Below are positions 13,201 through 25,370 of a stretch of 64,000 bases of DNA, in pieces. Within the stretch, counting starts at the first letter, position 1. Each line of letters begins with the position of its first letter. Source of the stretch: Symsagittifera roscoffensis (Eukaryota; Xenacoelomorpha; Acoela; Convolutidae); contig NC_087064.1 in the NCBI RefSeq assembly GCF_963678635.1, positions 53,154,684-53,218,683 on the forward strand, written 5' to 3'. Position numbers and translations under genes: made by a program. Under the pieces are notes generated by a model, which was not told the DNA's origin, searched no databases, and was given only the letters and a program-made list of their open reading frames with translations.

Positions 13201-16200
13201 TTTTTTTTCTGCTTAGTTCTGTTTTCCGAAAATGAATAGTAGCAATACATTTTTGGCATAGGTTATAATTGCTTCATAAGACCTGATGCCTTTTTGTGCT
13301 ATAGTTATGCTGGTTTTCTGTTCTATTTTTTTTCTTGTTGAAGAAGAATTTGCTGTTTGGTTCAAAAGACTAGAAAACGTTTCTTTTTCATGAGAGCTGA
13401 TGCTTTGATTTGGTAGTGTGTTTTTGTTTTTCTTTGGTTAGATAATATTTGCTTTTCTCGCGCATGGTGACAAAACCCAGACTGATTCGTGACAGAAATT
13501 TCGCAAGCTGACACTCTGGTAGTTTGTGCTCTTTTCATTACTGTCTAAAATCTAATAATAGCTTTTTTTACCTGTTCAGTTAGGCCAGAAGTTGACACTG
13601 ACTCATGTAATCAGATGCTTTGTTCTGTTATAGTGATACTGGTTCCTAGTTTCGTTCTAAGTCGAAGCATATATCGCAGTTTAGTCTTTAGGATTGATTT
13701 TCATGAAAAATGATGCTTTGATTTGGTAGTGCGGTTTAATTTTTTCTTTTTTAATTTCCTTTTCCGCATGATAGTCATTGCGGTTCTTGGTTTTGTTCTT
13801 AGTCGAAGCTTATTTTGCAGTTTTTTATTTTTAGGCACAATATATTTTCATGAAAATTGTTGCTCTGATTTGGTAGTGCAATGTTTATTTCCTTTTTTGC
13901 TTTTTTGTGACCTGATGCTTTTTTGTGTTATAGTGATGCTGGTTTTCTGTTCTAATTATTTTCTTGTTGAAGAAGAATTTGCTGTTTGGTTCATAAGACT
14001 AGAAAACGTTTCTTTGTCATGAGAGCTGATGCTTTGATTTGGTAGCGTGTTTTTGTTTCTTTTGTTATTTAATTTTTCCTTTTCTTCATGATGGCAAAAC
14101 CCAGACTGATTCGTCACAGAGAATTCAGAAGCTGACACTCTGGTTGTTTGTGCTTTTTTCAATACTGTCTAAAATCTAATAATAGCTTTTTTTACCTGTT
14201 CAGTTAGGCCAGAAGTTGACACTGACTCATGTAATCAGATGCTTTGTTCTGTTATAGTGATACTGGTTCCTTGTTTCGTTCTAAGTGGAAGCATAAATCG
14301 TAGTCTTAAGGACTGCGATTTTTATGAAAAATGATGCTTTGATTTGGTAGTGCGATTTAATTTTTCCTTTTAAATTTTCTTTTCCGCATGATAGTCATTG
14401 TGGTTCTTGGTTTTGTTCTTAGTCGAAGCATATTTTGCAGTTTTTTATTTTTAGGCACAAAATATTTTCATGAAAATTGTTGCTCTGAATTGGTAGTGCA
14501 ATGTTTATTTCCTTAACCTGATGCTTTTTTGTGACCTAATGCCTTTTTGTGTTATAGTGATGCTGGTTTTCTGTTCCAATTCCTTTTTTGTTGAAGAAAA
14601 GTTTGCTGTTTGGTTCATAAGACCAGAAAACGTTTCTTTTTCATGAGAGCTGATGCTTTGATTTGGTAGCGTGTTTTTGTTTCTTTTGTTTATTTAATTT
14701 TTCCTTTTCTTCATGATGACAAAACCCAGACTGATTCGTCACAGAGGATTCAGAAGCTGACATTCTGGTTGTTTGTGCTTTTTTCATTACTGTCTAAAAT
14801 CTAATAATAGCTTTTTTTACTTGTTTAGTTACGCCAGAGAATGTAACTAATTCCTGTAATCAGATGCTTTGTTCTGTTATAAAGATACTGGTTCCTTGTT
14901 TCATTCTAAGTGGAAGCATAAATCGCAGTTTAGTCTTAAGGACTAGGATTTTTATGAAAAATGATTTTTTGATTTGGTAGTGCGATTCAATTTGTTTCTT
15001 TTTAATTTCCTTTTCCGCATGATAGTCATTGTGGTTCTTGGTTAAGTTCTCAGTCGAAGCATAAGTTGCAGTTTTTTTTAGGCGCAATATATTTTCATGA
15101 AAATTGTTGCTCTGATTTGTTAGTGCAATCTTTGTTTATTTCCTTTACCGCATGATGATCATAATCAGACTGATTGGTGAAGGTCAATTGGTAATCTGTT
15201 TTTTTTTCTGCTTAGTTCTGTTTTCAGAAAATCAATAGCAGTAATACAATTTTGGCATTGGTTATAATTGCTTCATAAGACCTGATGCACTTTTGTGTTA
15301 TAGTATTGCTGGTTTTCTGTTCTAGTTTTTTTTCTCATTGAAGAAGACTTTGCTGTTCTGTTTGTATGACTAGAAAACGTTTCTTTTTCATGAGAGCTGA
15401 TGCTTTGATTTAGTAGTGTGTTATTGTTTTTTTGATTACATACTGTTTGCTTTTCATCCCTATGATGTTAAAGCCCAGAGTAAATTCGGAAGCTGACACT
15501 CTGGTTGTTTTATTTATTACTGTCCAAAATCTAATAATAGTTTTTTTGTTTAGTTACGCCAGAAATTGTTATTGATTCATGTATTCAGATGCTTTGTTTT
15601 GTAATAGTGAATCTGGTTTTTAGTTTCCTTCTAAGTTGAAGCATAAATAGCAGTTTAGTCTGTAGGACTATGGTTTTCATGAAAAATGATGCTTTGTTAT
15701 GGCAGTGCGATTTAATTTTTTCATTTTAAATTTCCTTTTCCGCGTGATAGTCGTCATAGTGGTTCTTGGTTGTGTTTTAGTCGAAGCTTAAATTGCATTT
15801 TTCTTTTTAGACACAATAAATTTTCATGAAAATTGCTGTTTTGATTTGGTATTGCAATGTTTTTTTATTTCCTTTACCGCATGATGCTCCAAATCAAACT
15901 GATTCGTGATACTCAATTCGGAATCTGTTTTTTTTCTTAGTTCTGTTTTCAGAAAATGAATAGTAGCAATACATTTTTGGCATAGGTTATAATTGCTTCA
16001 TAAGACCTGATGTCTTTTTGTGCTATAGTAATGCTGGTTTTCTGTTCTATTTATTTTCTTGTTGAAGAAGAATTTGCTGTTTGGTTCATAAGACTAGAAA
16101 ACGTTTCTTTTTCATGAGAGCTGATGCTTTGATTTCGTAGTGTGTTTTTCTTTGGTTAGATAATATTTGCTTTTCTTGCGCATGGTGACAAAACCCAGAC

Positions 16201-18300
16201 TGATTCGTGACAGAAATTTCGCAAGCTGACACTCTGGTAGTTTGTGCTTTTTTCATTACTGTCTAAAATCTAATAATAGCTTTTTTTACCTGTTCAGTTA
16301 GGCCAGAAGTTGACACTGACTCATGTAATCAGATGCTTTGTTCTGTTATAGTGATACTGGTTCCTAGTTTCGTTCTAAGTCGAAGCATAAGTCGCAGTTT
16401 ACTCTTTAGGATTGATTTTTATGAAAAATGATGCTTTGATTTGGTAGTGCGGTTTATTTTTTTCTTTTTTAATTTCCTTTTCCGCATGATAGTCATTGCG
16501 GTTCTTGGTTTTGTTCTTAGTCGAAGCGTATTTTGCAGTTTTTTATTTTTAGGCACAATATGTTTTCATGAAAATTGTTGCTCTGATTTGGTAGTGCAAT
16601 GTTTATTTCCTTTTTTGTGACCTGATGCTTTTTTGTGTTATAGTGATGCTGGTTTTCTGTTCTAATTATTTTCTTGTTGAAAAAGAATTTGCTGTTTGGT
16701 TCATAAGACTAGAAAACGTTTCTTTGTCATGAGAGCTGATGCTTTGATTTGGTAGCGTGTTTTTGTTTCTTTTGTTATTTAATTTTTCCTTTTCTTCATG
16801 ATGACAAAACCCAGACTGATTCGTCACAGAGAATTCAGAAGCTGACACTCTGGTTGTTTGTGCTTTTTTCATTACTGTCTAAAATCTAATAATAGCTTTT
16901 TTTACCTGTTCAGTAAAGCCAGAAGTTGACACTGACTCATGTAATCAGATGCTTTGTTCTGTTATAGTGATACTGGTTCCTTGTTTCGTTCTAAGTGGAA
17001 GCATAAATCGCAGTTTAGTCTTAAGGACTGCGAATTTTATGAAAAATGGTGCTTTGATTTGGTAGTGCGATTTAATTTTTCCTTTTAAATTTTCTTTTCC
17101 GCATGATAGTCATTATGGTTCTTGGTTTTGTTCTTAGTCGAAGCATATTTTGCAGTTTTTTATTTTAGGCACAAAATATTTTCATGAAAATTGTTGCTCT
17201 GAATTGGTAGTGCAATGTTTATTTCCTTAACCTGATGCTTTTTTGTGACCTAATGCCTTTTTGTGTTATAGTGATGCTGGTTTTCTGTTCTAATTCCTTT
17301 TTTGTTGAAGAAAAGTTTGCTGTTTGGTTCATAAGACCAGAAAACGTTTCTTTTTCATGAGAGCTGATGCTTTGATTTGGTAGCGCGTTTTTGTTTCTTT
17401 TGTTTATTTAATTTTTCCTTTTCTTCATGATGACAAAACCCAGACTGATTCGTCACAGAGGATTCAGAAGCTGACATTCTGGTTGTTTGTGCTTTTTTCA
17501 TTACTGTCTAAAATCTAATAGTAGCTTTTTTTACTTGTTTAGTTACGCCAGAGAATGTAACTAATTCCTGTAATCAGATGCTTTGTTCTGTTATAGTGAT
17601 ACTGGTTCCTTGTTTCGTTCTAAGTGGAAGCATAAATCGCTGTTTAGTCTTAAGGACTATGATTTTTATGAAAAATGATGCTTTGATTTGGTAGTGCGAT
17701 TCAATTTGTTTCTTTTTAATTTCCTTTTCCGCATGATAGTCATTGTGGTTCTTGGTTAAGTTCTCAGTCGAAGCATAATTTGCAGTTTTTTTTAGGCACA
17801 ATATATTTTCATGAAAATTGTTGCTCTGATTTGTTAGTGCAATCTTTGTTTATTTCCTTTACCGCATGATGATCATAATCAGACTGATTGGTGAAGGTCA
17901 ATTGGTAATCTGTTTTTTTTCTGCTTAGTTCTGTTTTCAGAAAATCAATAGCAGCAATACAATTTTGGCATTGGTTATAATTGCTTCATAAGACCTGATG
18001 CTCTTTTGTGTTATAGTATTGCTGGTTTTCTGTTCTAGTTTTTTTTCTCATTGAAGAAGACTTTGCTGTTCTGTTTGTATGACTAGAAAACGTTTCTTTT
18101 TCATGAGAGCTGATGCTTTGATTTAGTAGTGTGTTATTGTTTTTTTTTGGTTAGATACTGTTTGCATTCTTCCGCATGATGTTAAAGCCCAGAGTAATTT
18201 CGGAAGCTGACACTCTGGTTGTTTTTTTATTACTGTCCAAAATCTAATAATAGCTTTTTTTATTTAGTTACGCCAGAAATTGTTATTGATTCATGTATTC
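13200..18300. repeat. Satellite block with ~2.71-kb higher-order repeat
   Basis: Two copies of a four-unit cassette. Anchors near 13,610, 14,237, 14,860 and 15,586 reappear near 16,329, 16,947, 17,574 and 18,298, a shift of about 2,710-2,719 bp each time. Internal spacing is about 625, 625, 725 and 745 bp, shorter than the 744-bp units further left because part of the extra module is deleted. Diagnostic variants such as 'gaaatttcgcaagctgacac' occur in both copies. No gene is seen. Confidence 0.9.
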
Positions 18301-21300
18301 AGATGCTTTGTACTGTTATGGTGAATCTGGTTTGTAGATTCGTTCTAAGTCGAAGCATAAATAGCATTTAGTCTTTGAGTTTATGTTTTTCTTGAAAAAT
18401 GATTCTTTGTTTTGGTAGTGCGATTTAATTTTTTCATTCTTAATTTCTTTTTCCGCATGATAGTCATAGTGGTTCTTGGTTTTGTTCTTAGTCGAAGCAT
18501 AAATTGCAGTTTTGTTTTTAGGCACAAAATATTTTCATGAAAATTGTTGCTCTGATTTGGTAGTGTAATCTTTGTTTATTTCCTTTACCGCATGATAATC
18601 ATAATCAGACTGATTGGTGAAGGTCAATTGGGAATCTGTTTTTTTTTCTGCTTAGTTCTGTTTTTCAGAAAATCATTAGCAGCAATACAATTTTGGCATA
18701 GGTTATAATTGCTTCATAAGACCTGATGCTCTTTTGTGTTATAGTATTGCTGGTTTTCTGTTCTAGTTTTTTTTCTCATTGAAGAAGACTTTGCTGTTCT
18801 GTTTGTATGACTAGAAAACGTTTCTTTTTCATGAGAGCTGATGCTTTGATTTAGTAGTGTGTTATTGTTTTTTTGGTTACATACTGTTTGCTTTTCATCC
18901 GCATGATGTTAAAGCCCAGAGTAAATTCGGAAGCTGACACTCTGGTTGTTTTTTTATTACTGTCCGAAATCTAATAATAGCTTTTTTTGTTTAGTTACGC
19001 CAGAAATTGTTATTGATTCATGTATTCAGATGCTTTGTTTTGTAATAGTGAATCTGGTTTTTAGTTTCCTTCTAAGTTGAAGCCTAAATAGCAGTTTAGT
19101 CTTTAGGACTATGGTTTTCATGATAAATGATGCTTTGTTATGGCAGTGGGATTTAATTTTTTCATTTTAAATTTCCTTTTCGGCGTGATAGTCGTCATAG
19201 TGGTTCTTGGTTTTGTTCTTAGTCGAAGCTTAAATTGCAGTTTTCTTTTTAGACACAATAAATTTTCATGAAAATTGCTGCTTTGATTTGGTATTGCAAT
19301 GTTTTTTTTTCCTTTACCGCATGATGATCCAAATCAAACTGATTCGTGATACTCAATTCGGAATCTGTTTTTTTTTTCTTAGTTCTGTTTTCAGAAAATC
19401 AATAGCAGCAATACAATTTTGGCATAGGTTATCATTGCTTCATAAGACCTGATGCTTTTTTGTGTTATAGTATTGCTGGTTTTCTGTTCTAGTTTTTTTC
19501 TCATTGAAGAAGTCATAGCTGTTCTGTTTGTATGACAAGAAAATGATTCATGTATTCAGATGCTTTGTTTTGTAAAAGTGAATCTGGTTTTTAGTTTCCT
19601 TCTAAGTTGAAGCATAAATCGCAGCTAGTCTTTAGGACTATGGTTTTCATGAAAAATGATGCTTTGTTATGGCAGTGGGATTTAATTTTTTCATCTTAAA
19701 TTTTCTTTTCCGCGTGATAGTCGTCATAGTGGTTCTTGGTTTTGTTCTTAGTCGAAGCTTACATTGCAGTTTTCTTTTTAGACACAATAAATTTTCATGA
19801 AAATTTCTGCTTTGATTTGGTACTGCAATGTTTTTTTATTTCCTTTACCGCATGATGATCCAAAGCAGACTGATTCGTGATACTCAATTCGGAATCTGTT
19901 TTTTTTCCTGCTTAGTTCTGTTTTCAGAAAATCAATAGCAGCAATACAATTTTGGCAAAGGTTATAATTGCATCATAAGACCTGAAGCTCTTTTGTGTTA
20001 TAGTATTGCTGGTTTTCTGTTCTAGTTTTTTTCTCATTGAAGAAGACTTTGCTGTTCTGTTTGTATGACTAGAAAACGTTTCTTTTTCATGAGAGCTGAT
20101 GCTTTGATTTAGTAGGGTGTTATTGTTTTTTTGGTTACATACTTTTTGCTTTTTTTCCGCATGATGTTAAAGCCCAGAGTAAATTCGGAAGCTGACACTG
20201 GTTGTTTTTTTATTACTGTCCAAAATCTAATAATAGCTTTTTTTGTTTAGTTACGCCAGAAATTGTTATTGATTCATGTATTCAGATGCTTTGTACTGTT
20301 ATAGTGAATCTGGTTTTTAGTTTGGTTCTAAGTCGAAGCATAAATAGCATTTTAGTCTTTGAGTTTATGTTTTTCTTGAAAAATGATTCTTTGTTTTGGT
20401 AGTGCGATATAAATTTTTCATTCTGAATTTCTTTTTCCGCGTGATAGTCGTCATAGTGGTTCTTGGTTTTGTTCTTAGTCGAAGCTTACATTGCAGTTTT
20501 CTTTTTAGACACAATAAATTTTCATGAAAATTTCTGCTTTGATTTGGTATTGCAATGTTTTTTTATTTCCTTTACCGCATGATGATCCAAATCAGACTGA
20601 TTCGTGATACTCAATTCGGAATCTGTTTTTTTTTCTGCTTAGTTCTGTTTTCAGAAAATTAATAGCAGCAATACAATTTTGGCAAAGGTTATAATTGCAT
20701 CATAAGACCTGAAGCTCTTTTGTGTTATAGTATTGCTGGTTTTCTGTTCTAGTTTTTTTCTCATTGAAGAAGACTCTGCTGTTCTGTTTGAATGACTAGA
20801 AAACATTTCTTTTTCATGAGAGCTGATGCTTTGATTTAGTAGTGTGTTCTCTTTTTTTGGTTACATACTGTTTGCTTTTCTTCCGCATGATGTTAAAGCC
20901 CAGAGTAAATTCGGAAGCTGACACTGGTTGTTTTTTTATAACTGTCCAAAATCTAATAATAGCTTTTTTTGTTTAGTTACGCCAGAAATTGTTATTGATT
21001 CATGTATTCAGATGCTTTGTACTGTTATAGTGAATCTGGTTTTTAGATTCGTTCTAAGTCGAAGCATAAATAGCATTTTGGTCTTTGAGTTTATGTTTTT
21101 CTTGAAAAATGATTCTTTGTTTTGGTAGTGCGATATAAATTTTTCATTCTGAATTTCTTTTTCCGCGTGATAGTCGTCATAGTGGTTCTTGGTTTTGTTC
21201 TTAGTCGAAGCTTACATTGCAGTTTTCTTTTTAGACACAATAAATTTTCATGAAAATTTCTGCTTTGATTTGGTATTGCAATGTTTTTTTATTTCCTTTA

Positions 21301-21640
21301 CCGCATGATGATCCAAATCAGACTGATTCGTGATACTCAATTCGGAATCTGTTTTTTTTTCTGCTTAGTTCTGTTTTCAGAAAATTAATAGCAGCAATAC
21401 AATTTTGGCAAAGGTTATAATTGCATCATAAGACCTGAAGCTCTTTTGTGTTATAGTATTGCTGGTTTTCTGTTCTAGTTTTTTTCTCATTGAAGAAGAC
21501 TCTGCTGTTCTGTTTGAATGACTAGAAAACATTTCTTTTTCATGAGAGCTGATGCTTTGATTTAGTAGTGTGTTCTCTTTTTTTGGTTACATACTGTTTG
21601 CTTTTCTTCCGCATGATGTTAAAGCCCAGAGTAAATTCGG
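18300..21640. repeat. Satellite block of ~726-bp units
   Basis: Anchors lie near 18,298, 19,025, 19,554 (shortened unit), 20,281, 21,007 and 21,731, mostly 724-727 bp apart. Units at about 20,160-20,880 and 20,880-21,605 are nearly identical head to tail. These units share 'gttaaagcccagagtaaattc' in place of the 'gacaaaacccagactgattc' of the left blocks, so they form a separate subfamily. A deletion near 19,510-19,545 joins two units out of register. Confidence 0.9.
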
Positions 21641-24600
21641 AAGCTGACACTGGTTTTTTTATTACTGTCCAAAATCTAATAATAGCTTTTTTTGTTTAGT
21701 TACGCCAGAAATTGTTATTGATTCATGTATTCAGATGCTTTGTACTGTTATAGTGAATCTGGTTTTTAGATTCGTTCTAAGTCGAAGCATAAATAGCATT
21801 TTGGTCTTTGAGTTTATGTTTTTCTTGAAAAATGATTCTTTGTTTTGGTAGTGCGATATAATTTTTTCATTCTTAATTTCTTTTTCCGCATGATAGTCAT
21901 AGTGGTTCTTGGTTTTGTTCTTAGTCGAAGCATAAATTGCAGTTTTATTTTTAGGCACAATATATTTTCATGAAAATTGTTGCTCTGATTTGGTAGTGCA
22001 ATCTTTGTTTTTTTTCCTTTACCGCATGATGATCATAATCAGACTGATTGGTGAAGGTCAATTGGGAATCTGTTTTTTTTTCTGCTTAGTTCTGTTTTCA
22101 GAAAATCAATAGCAGCAATACAATTTTGGCATAGGTTATAATTGCTTCATAAGATCTGATGCTCTTTTGTGTTATAGTGTTGCTGGTTTTCTGTTCTAGT
22201 TTTTTTATCGTTGAAGAAGAATTAGCTGTATTGTTTGTAAGACTAGAAAACGTTTCTTTTTCATCAGAGTTGATGCTTTGATTTGGTAGCGTGTTTTTGT
22301 TTCTTTTGCTCATTTAATTTTTCCTGTTCTTCCGCATGATGCCAAAACCCAGACTGATTCGTGACGGAAAATTCAGAAGCTGACACTTTGGTTGTTTGTG
22401 CTTTTTCATTGCTGTCTAAAATCTAATAGTAGTTTTTATTTACTTGTTTAGTTACGCCAGAAGTTGTAATTAATAATGTAACCAGATGCTTTGTTCTGTA
22501 ATAGTGATACTGGTTCCTAGTTTCGTTCTAAGTTGAAGCATTAATCGCAGTTTAGTCTTTAGGACTATGATTTTCATGAAAAATGATGCTTTGATTAGGT
22601 AGTGCGAATTAATTTTTCCTTTTCAATTTTCTTTTCCGCATGATAGTCATTGTGGTTCTTGGTTTTGTTCTTAGTCGAAGCATAAATTGCAGTTTTTTTT
22701 CTAGACACAATATATTTTCATGAAAATTGTTGCTCTGATTTGGTAGTGCAATGTTTTTTTTCTTTCACTGCATGATGATCAAAATCAGACTGATTCGTGA
22801 GAGTAAACTCGGAAGCTGAGACTTGTTTTTTTTTCACTACTGTCCAAAATCTAATAATAGCTTTTTTTGTTAAGTTACGCCAGAAATTGTTATTGATTCA
22901 TGTAATCAGATGCTTTGTACTGTTATAGTGATTCTGGTTTTTAGTTTCGTTCTAAGTCGAAGCATAAATAGCATTTTAGTCTTTGAGTTTATTTTTTTTC
23001 ACGAAAAATGATGCTTTGATTTGGTAGTGCGATTTAATTTTTTCATTTTTTATTTCTTTTTCCGCATGATAGTCATAGTGGTTCTTGGTTTTGTTCTTTG
23101 TCGAAGCATAAATTGCAGTTTTTTTTCTAAAATTGTTGCTCTGATTTGGTAGTGCAATGTTTTTTTTCTTTTACCGCATGATGATCAAAATCAGACTGAT
23201 TCGCGAGAGTAAACTCGGAAGCTGAGACTCTTGTTTTTGTTTCACTACTGTCCAAAATCTAATAATTGCTTTTTTTGTTTAGTTACGCCAGAAATTGTTA
23301 TTGATTCATGTAATCAGATGCTTTGTTCTGTTATAGTGATACTGGTTCTTAGTTTCGTTCTAAGTTGAACCATAAATCGCAGTTTTGTGTTTAGGACTGT
23401 TTTTCAATTTTATTTTCTTTTTCCGCATGATAGTCAGTGGTTTTTGGTTTTATTCTTAGTCGAAGCATAAATTGCAGTTTTCTTTTTAGACACAATAAAT
23501 TTTCATGAAAATTTCTGCTTTGATTTGGTATTGCAATGTTTTTTTATTTCCTTTACCGCATGATGATCCAAATCAGACTGATTCGTGATACTCAATTCGG
23601 AATCTGTTTTTTTTCTGCTTAGTTCTGTTTTCAGAAAATCAATAGCAGCAATACAATTTTGGCAAAGGTTATAATTGCATCATAAGACCTGAAGCTCTTT
23701 TGTGTTATAGTATTGCTGGTTTTCTGTTCTAGTTTTTTTCTCATTGAAGAAGACTTTGCTGTTCTGTTTGAATGACTAGAAAACGTTTCTTTTTCATGAG
23801 AGCTGATGCTTTGATTTAGTAGTGTGTTATTGTTTTTTTGGTTACATACTGTTTGCTTTTCTTCCGCATGATGTTAAAGCCCAGAGTAAATTCGGAAGCT
23901 TACACTGGTTTTTTTATTACTGTCCAAAATCTAATAATAGCTTTTTTTGTTTAGTTACGCCAGAAATTGTTATTGATTCATGTATTCAGATGCTTTGTAC
24001 TGTTATAGTGAATCTGGTTTTTAGATTCGTTCTAAGTCGAAGCATAAATAGCATTTTGGTCTTTGAGTTTATGTTTTTCTTGAAAAATGATTCTTTGTTT
24101 TGGTAGTGCGATATAATTTTTTCATTCTTAATTTCTTTTTCCGCATGATAGTCATAGTGGTTATTGGTTTTGTTCTTAGTCGAAGCATAAATTGCAGTTT
24201 TATTTTTAGGCACAATATATTTTCATGAAAATTGTTGCTCTGATTTGGTAGTGCAATCTTTGTTTATTTCCTTTACCGCATGATGATCATAATCAGACTG
24301 ATTGGTGAAGGTCAATTGGGAATCTGTTTTTTTTCTGCTTAGTTCTGTTTTCAGAAAATCAATAGCAGCAATACAATTTTGGCATAGGTTATAATTGCTT
24401 CATAAGATCTGATGCTCTTTTGTGTTATAGTGTTGCTGGTTTTCTGTTCTAGTTTTTTTTATCGTTGAAGAAGAATTAGCTGTATTGTTTGTAAGACTAG
24501 AAAACGTTTCTTTTTCATCAGAGTTGATGCTTTGATTTGGTAGCGTGTTTTTGTTTCTTTTGCTCATTTAATTTTTCCTGTTCTTCCGCATGATGCCAAA

Positions 24601-25370
24601 ACCCAGACTGATTCGTGACGGAAAATTCAGAAGCTGACACTTTGGTTGTTTGTGCTTTTTCATTGCTGTCTAAAATCTAATAGTAGTTTTTATTTACTTG
24701 TTTAGTTACGCCAGAAGTTGTAATTAATAATGTAACCAGATGCTTTGTTCTGTAATAGTGATACTGGTTCCTAGTTTCGTTCTAAGTTGAAGCATTAATT
24801 GCAGTTTAGTCTTTAGGACTATGATTTTCATGAAAAATGATGCTTTGATTAGGTAGTGCGAATTAATTTTTCCTTTTCAATTTTCTTTTCCGCATGATAG
24901 TCATTGTGGTTCTTGGTTTTGTTCTTAGTAGAAGCATAAGTTGCAGTTTTTTATTTTTAGGCACAATATATTTTCATGAAAATTGTTGCTCTGATTTCAT
25001 AGTGGATTTTTTTTATTTCCTTTACCGCATGATGATCCAAATCAGACTGATTCGTGATACTCAATTCGGAATCTGTTTTTTTTCTGCTTAGTTCTGTTTT
25101 CAGAAAATCAATAGCAGCAATACATTTTTGGCATAGGTTATAATTGCTTCATAAGACCTGATGCTCTTTTGTGTTATAGTATTGCTGGTTTTCTGTTCTA
25201 CTTTTTTTCTCATTGAAGAAGACTTTGCTGTTCTTTTTGTATGACTAGAAAACGTTTCTTTTTCATGAGAGCTGATGCTTTGATTTAGTAGTGTGTTATT
25301 GTTTTTTTTTGGTTACATACTGTTTGCTTTTCTTCCGCATGATGTTAAAGCCCAGAGTAAATTCGGAAGC
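21640..25370. repeat. Satellite block: duplicated ~1-kb segments around a short-unit island
   Basis: A segment of roughly 1 kb at about 21,640-22,690 recurs at about 23,905-24,940, with shared variants such as 'ccgcatgatgccaaaaccc' and 'gtaattaataatgtaacc'. Between them (about 22,690-23,310) sit two short ~425-bp-type units surrounded by long units. Their closest relatives in this window are at 390-780, about 22 kb away. No gene is seen. Confidence 0.88.
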
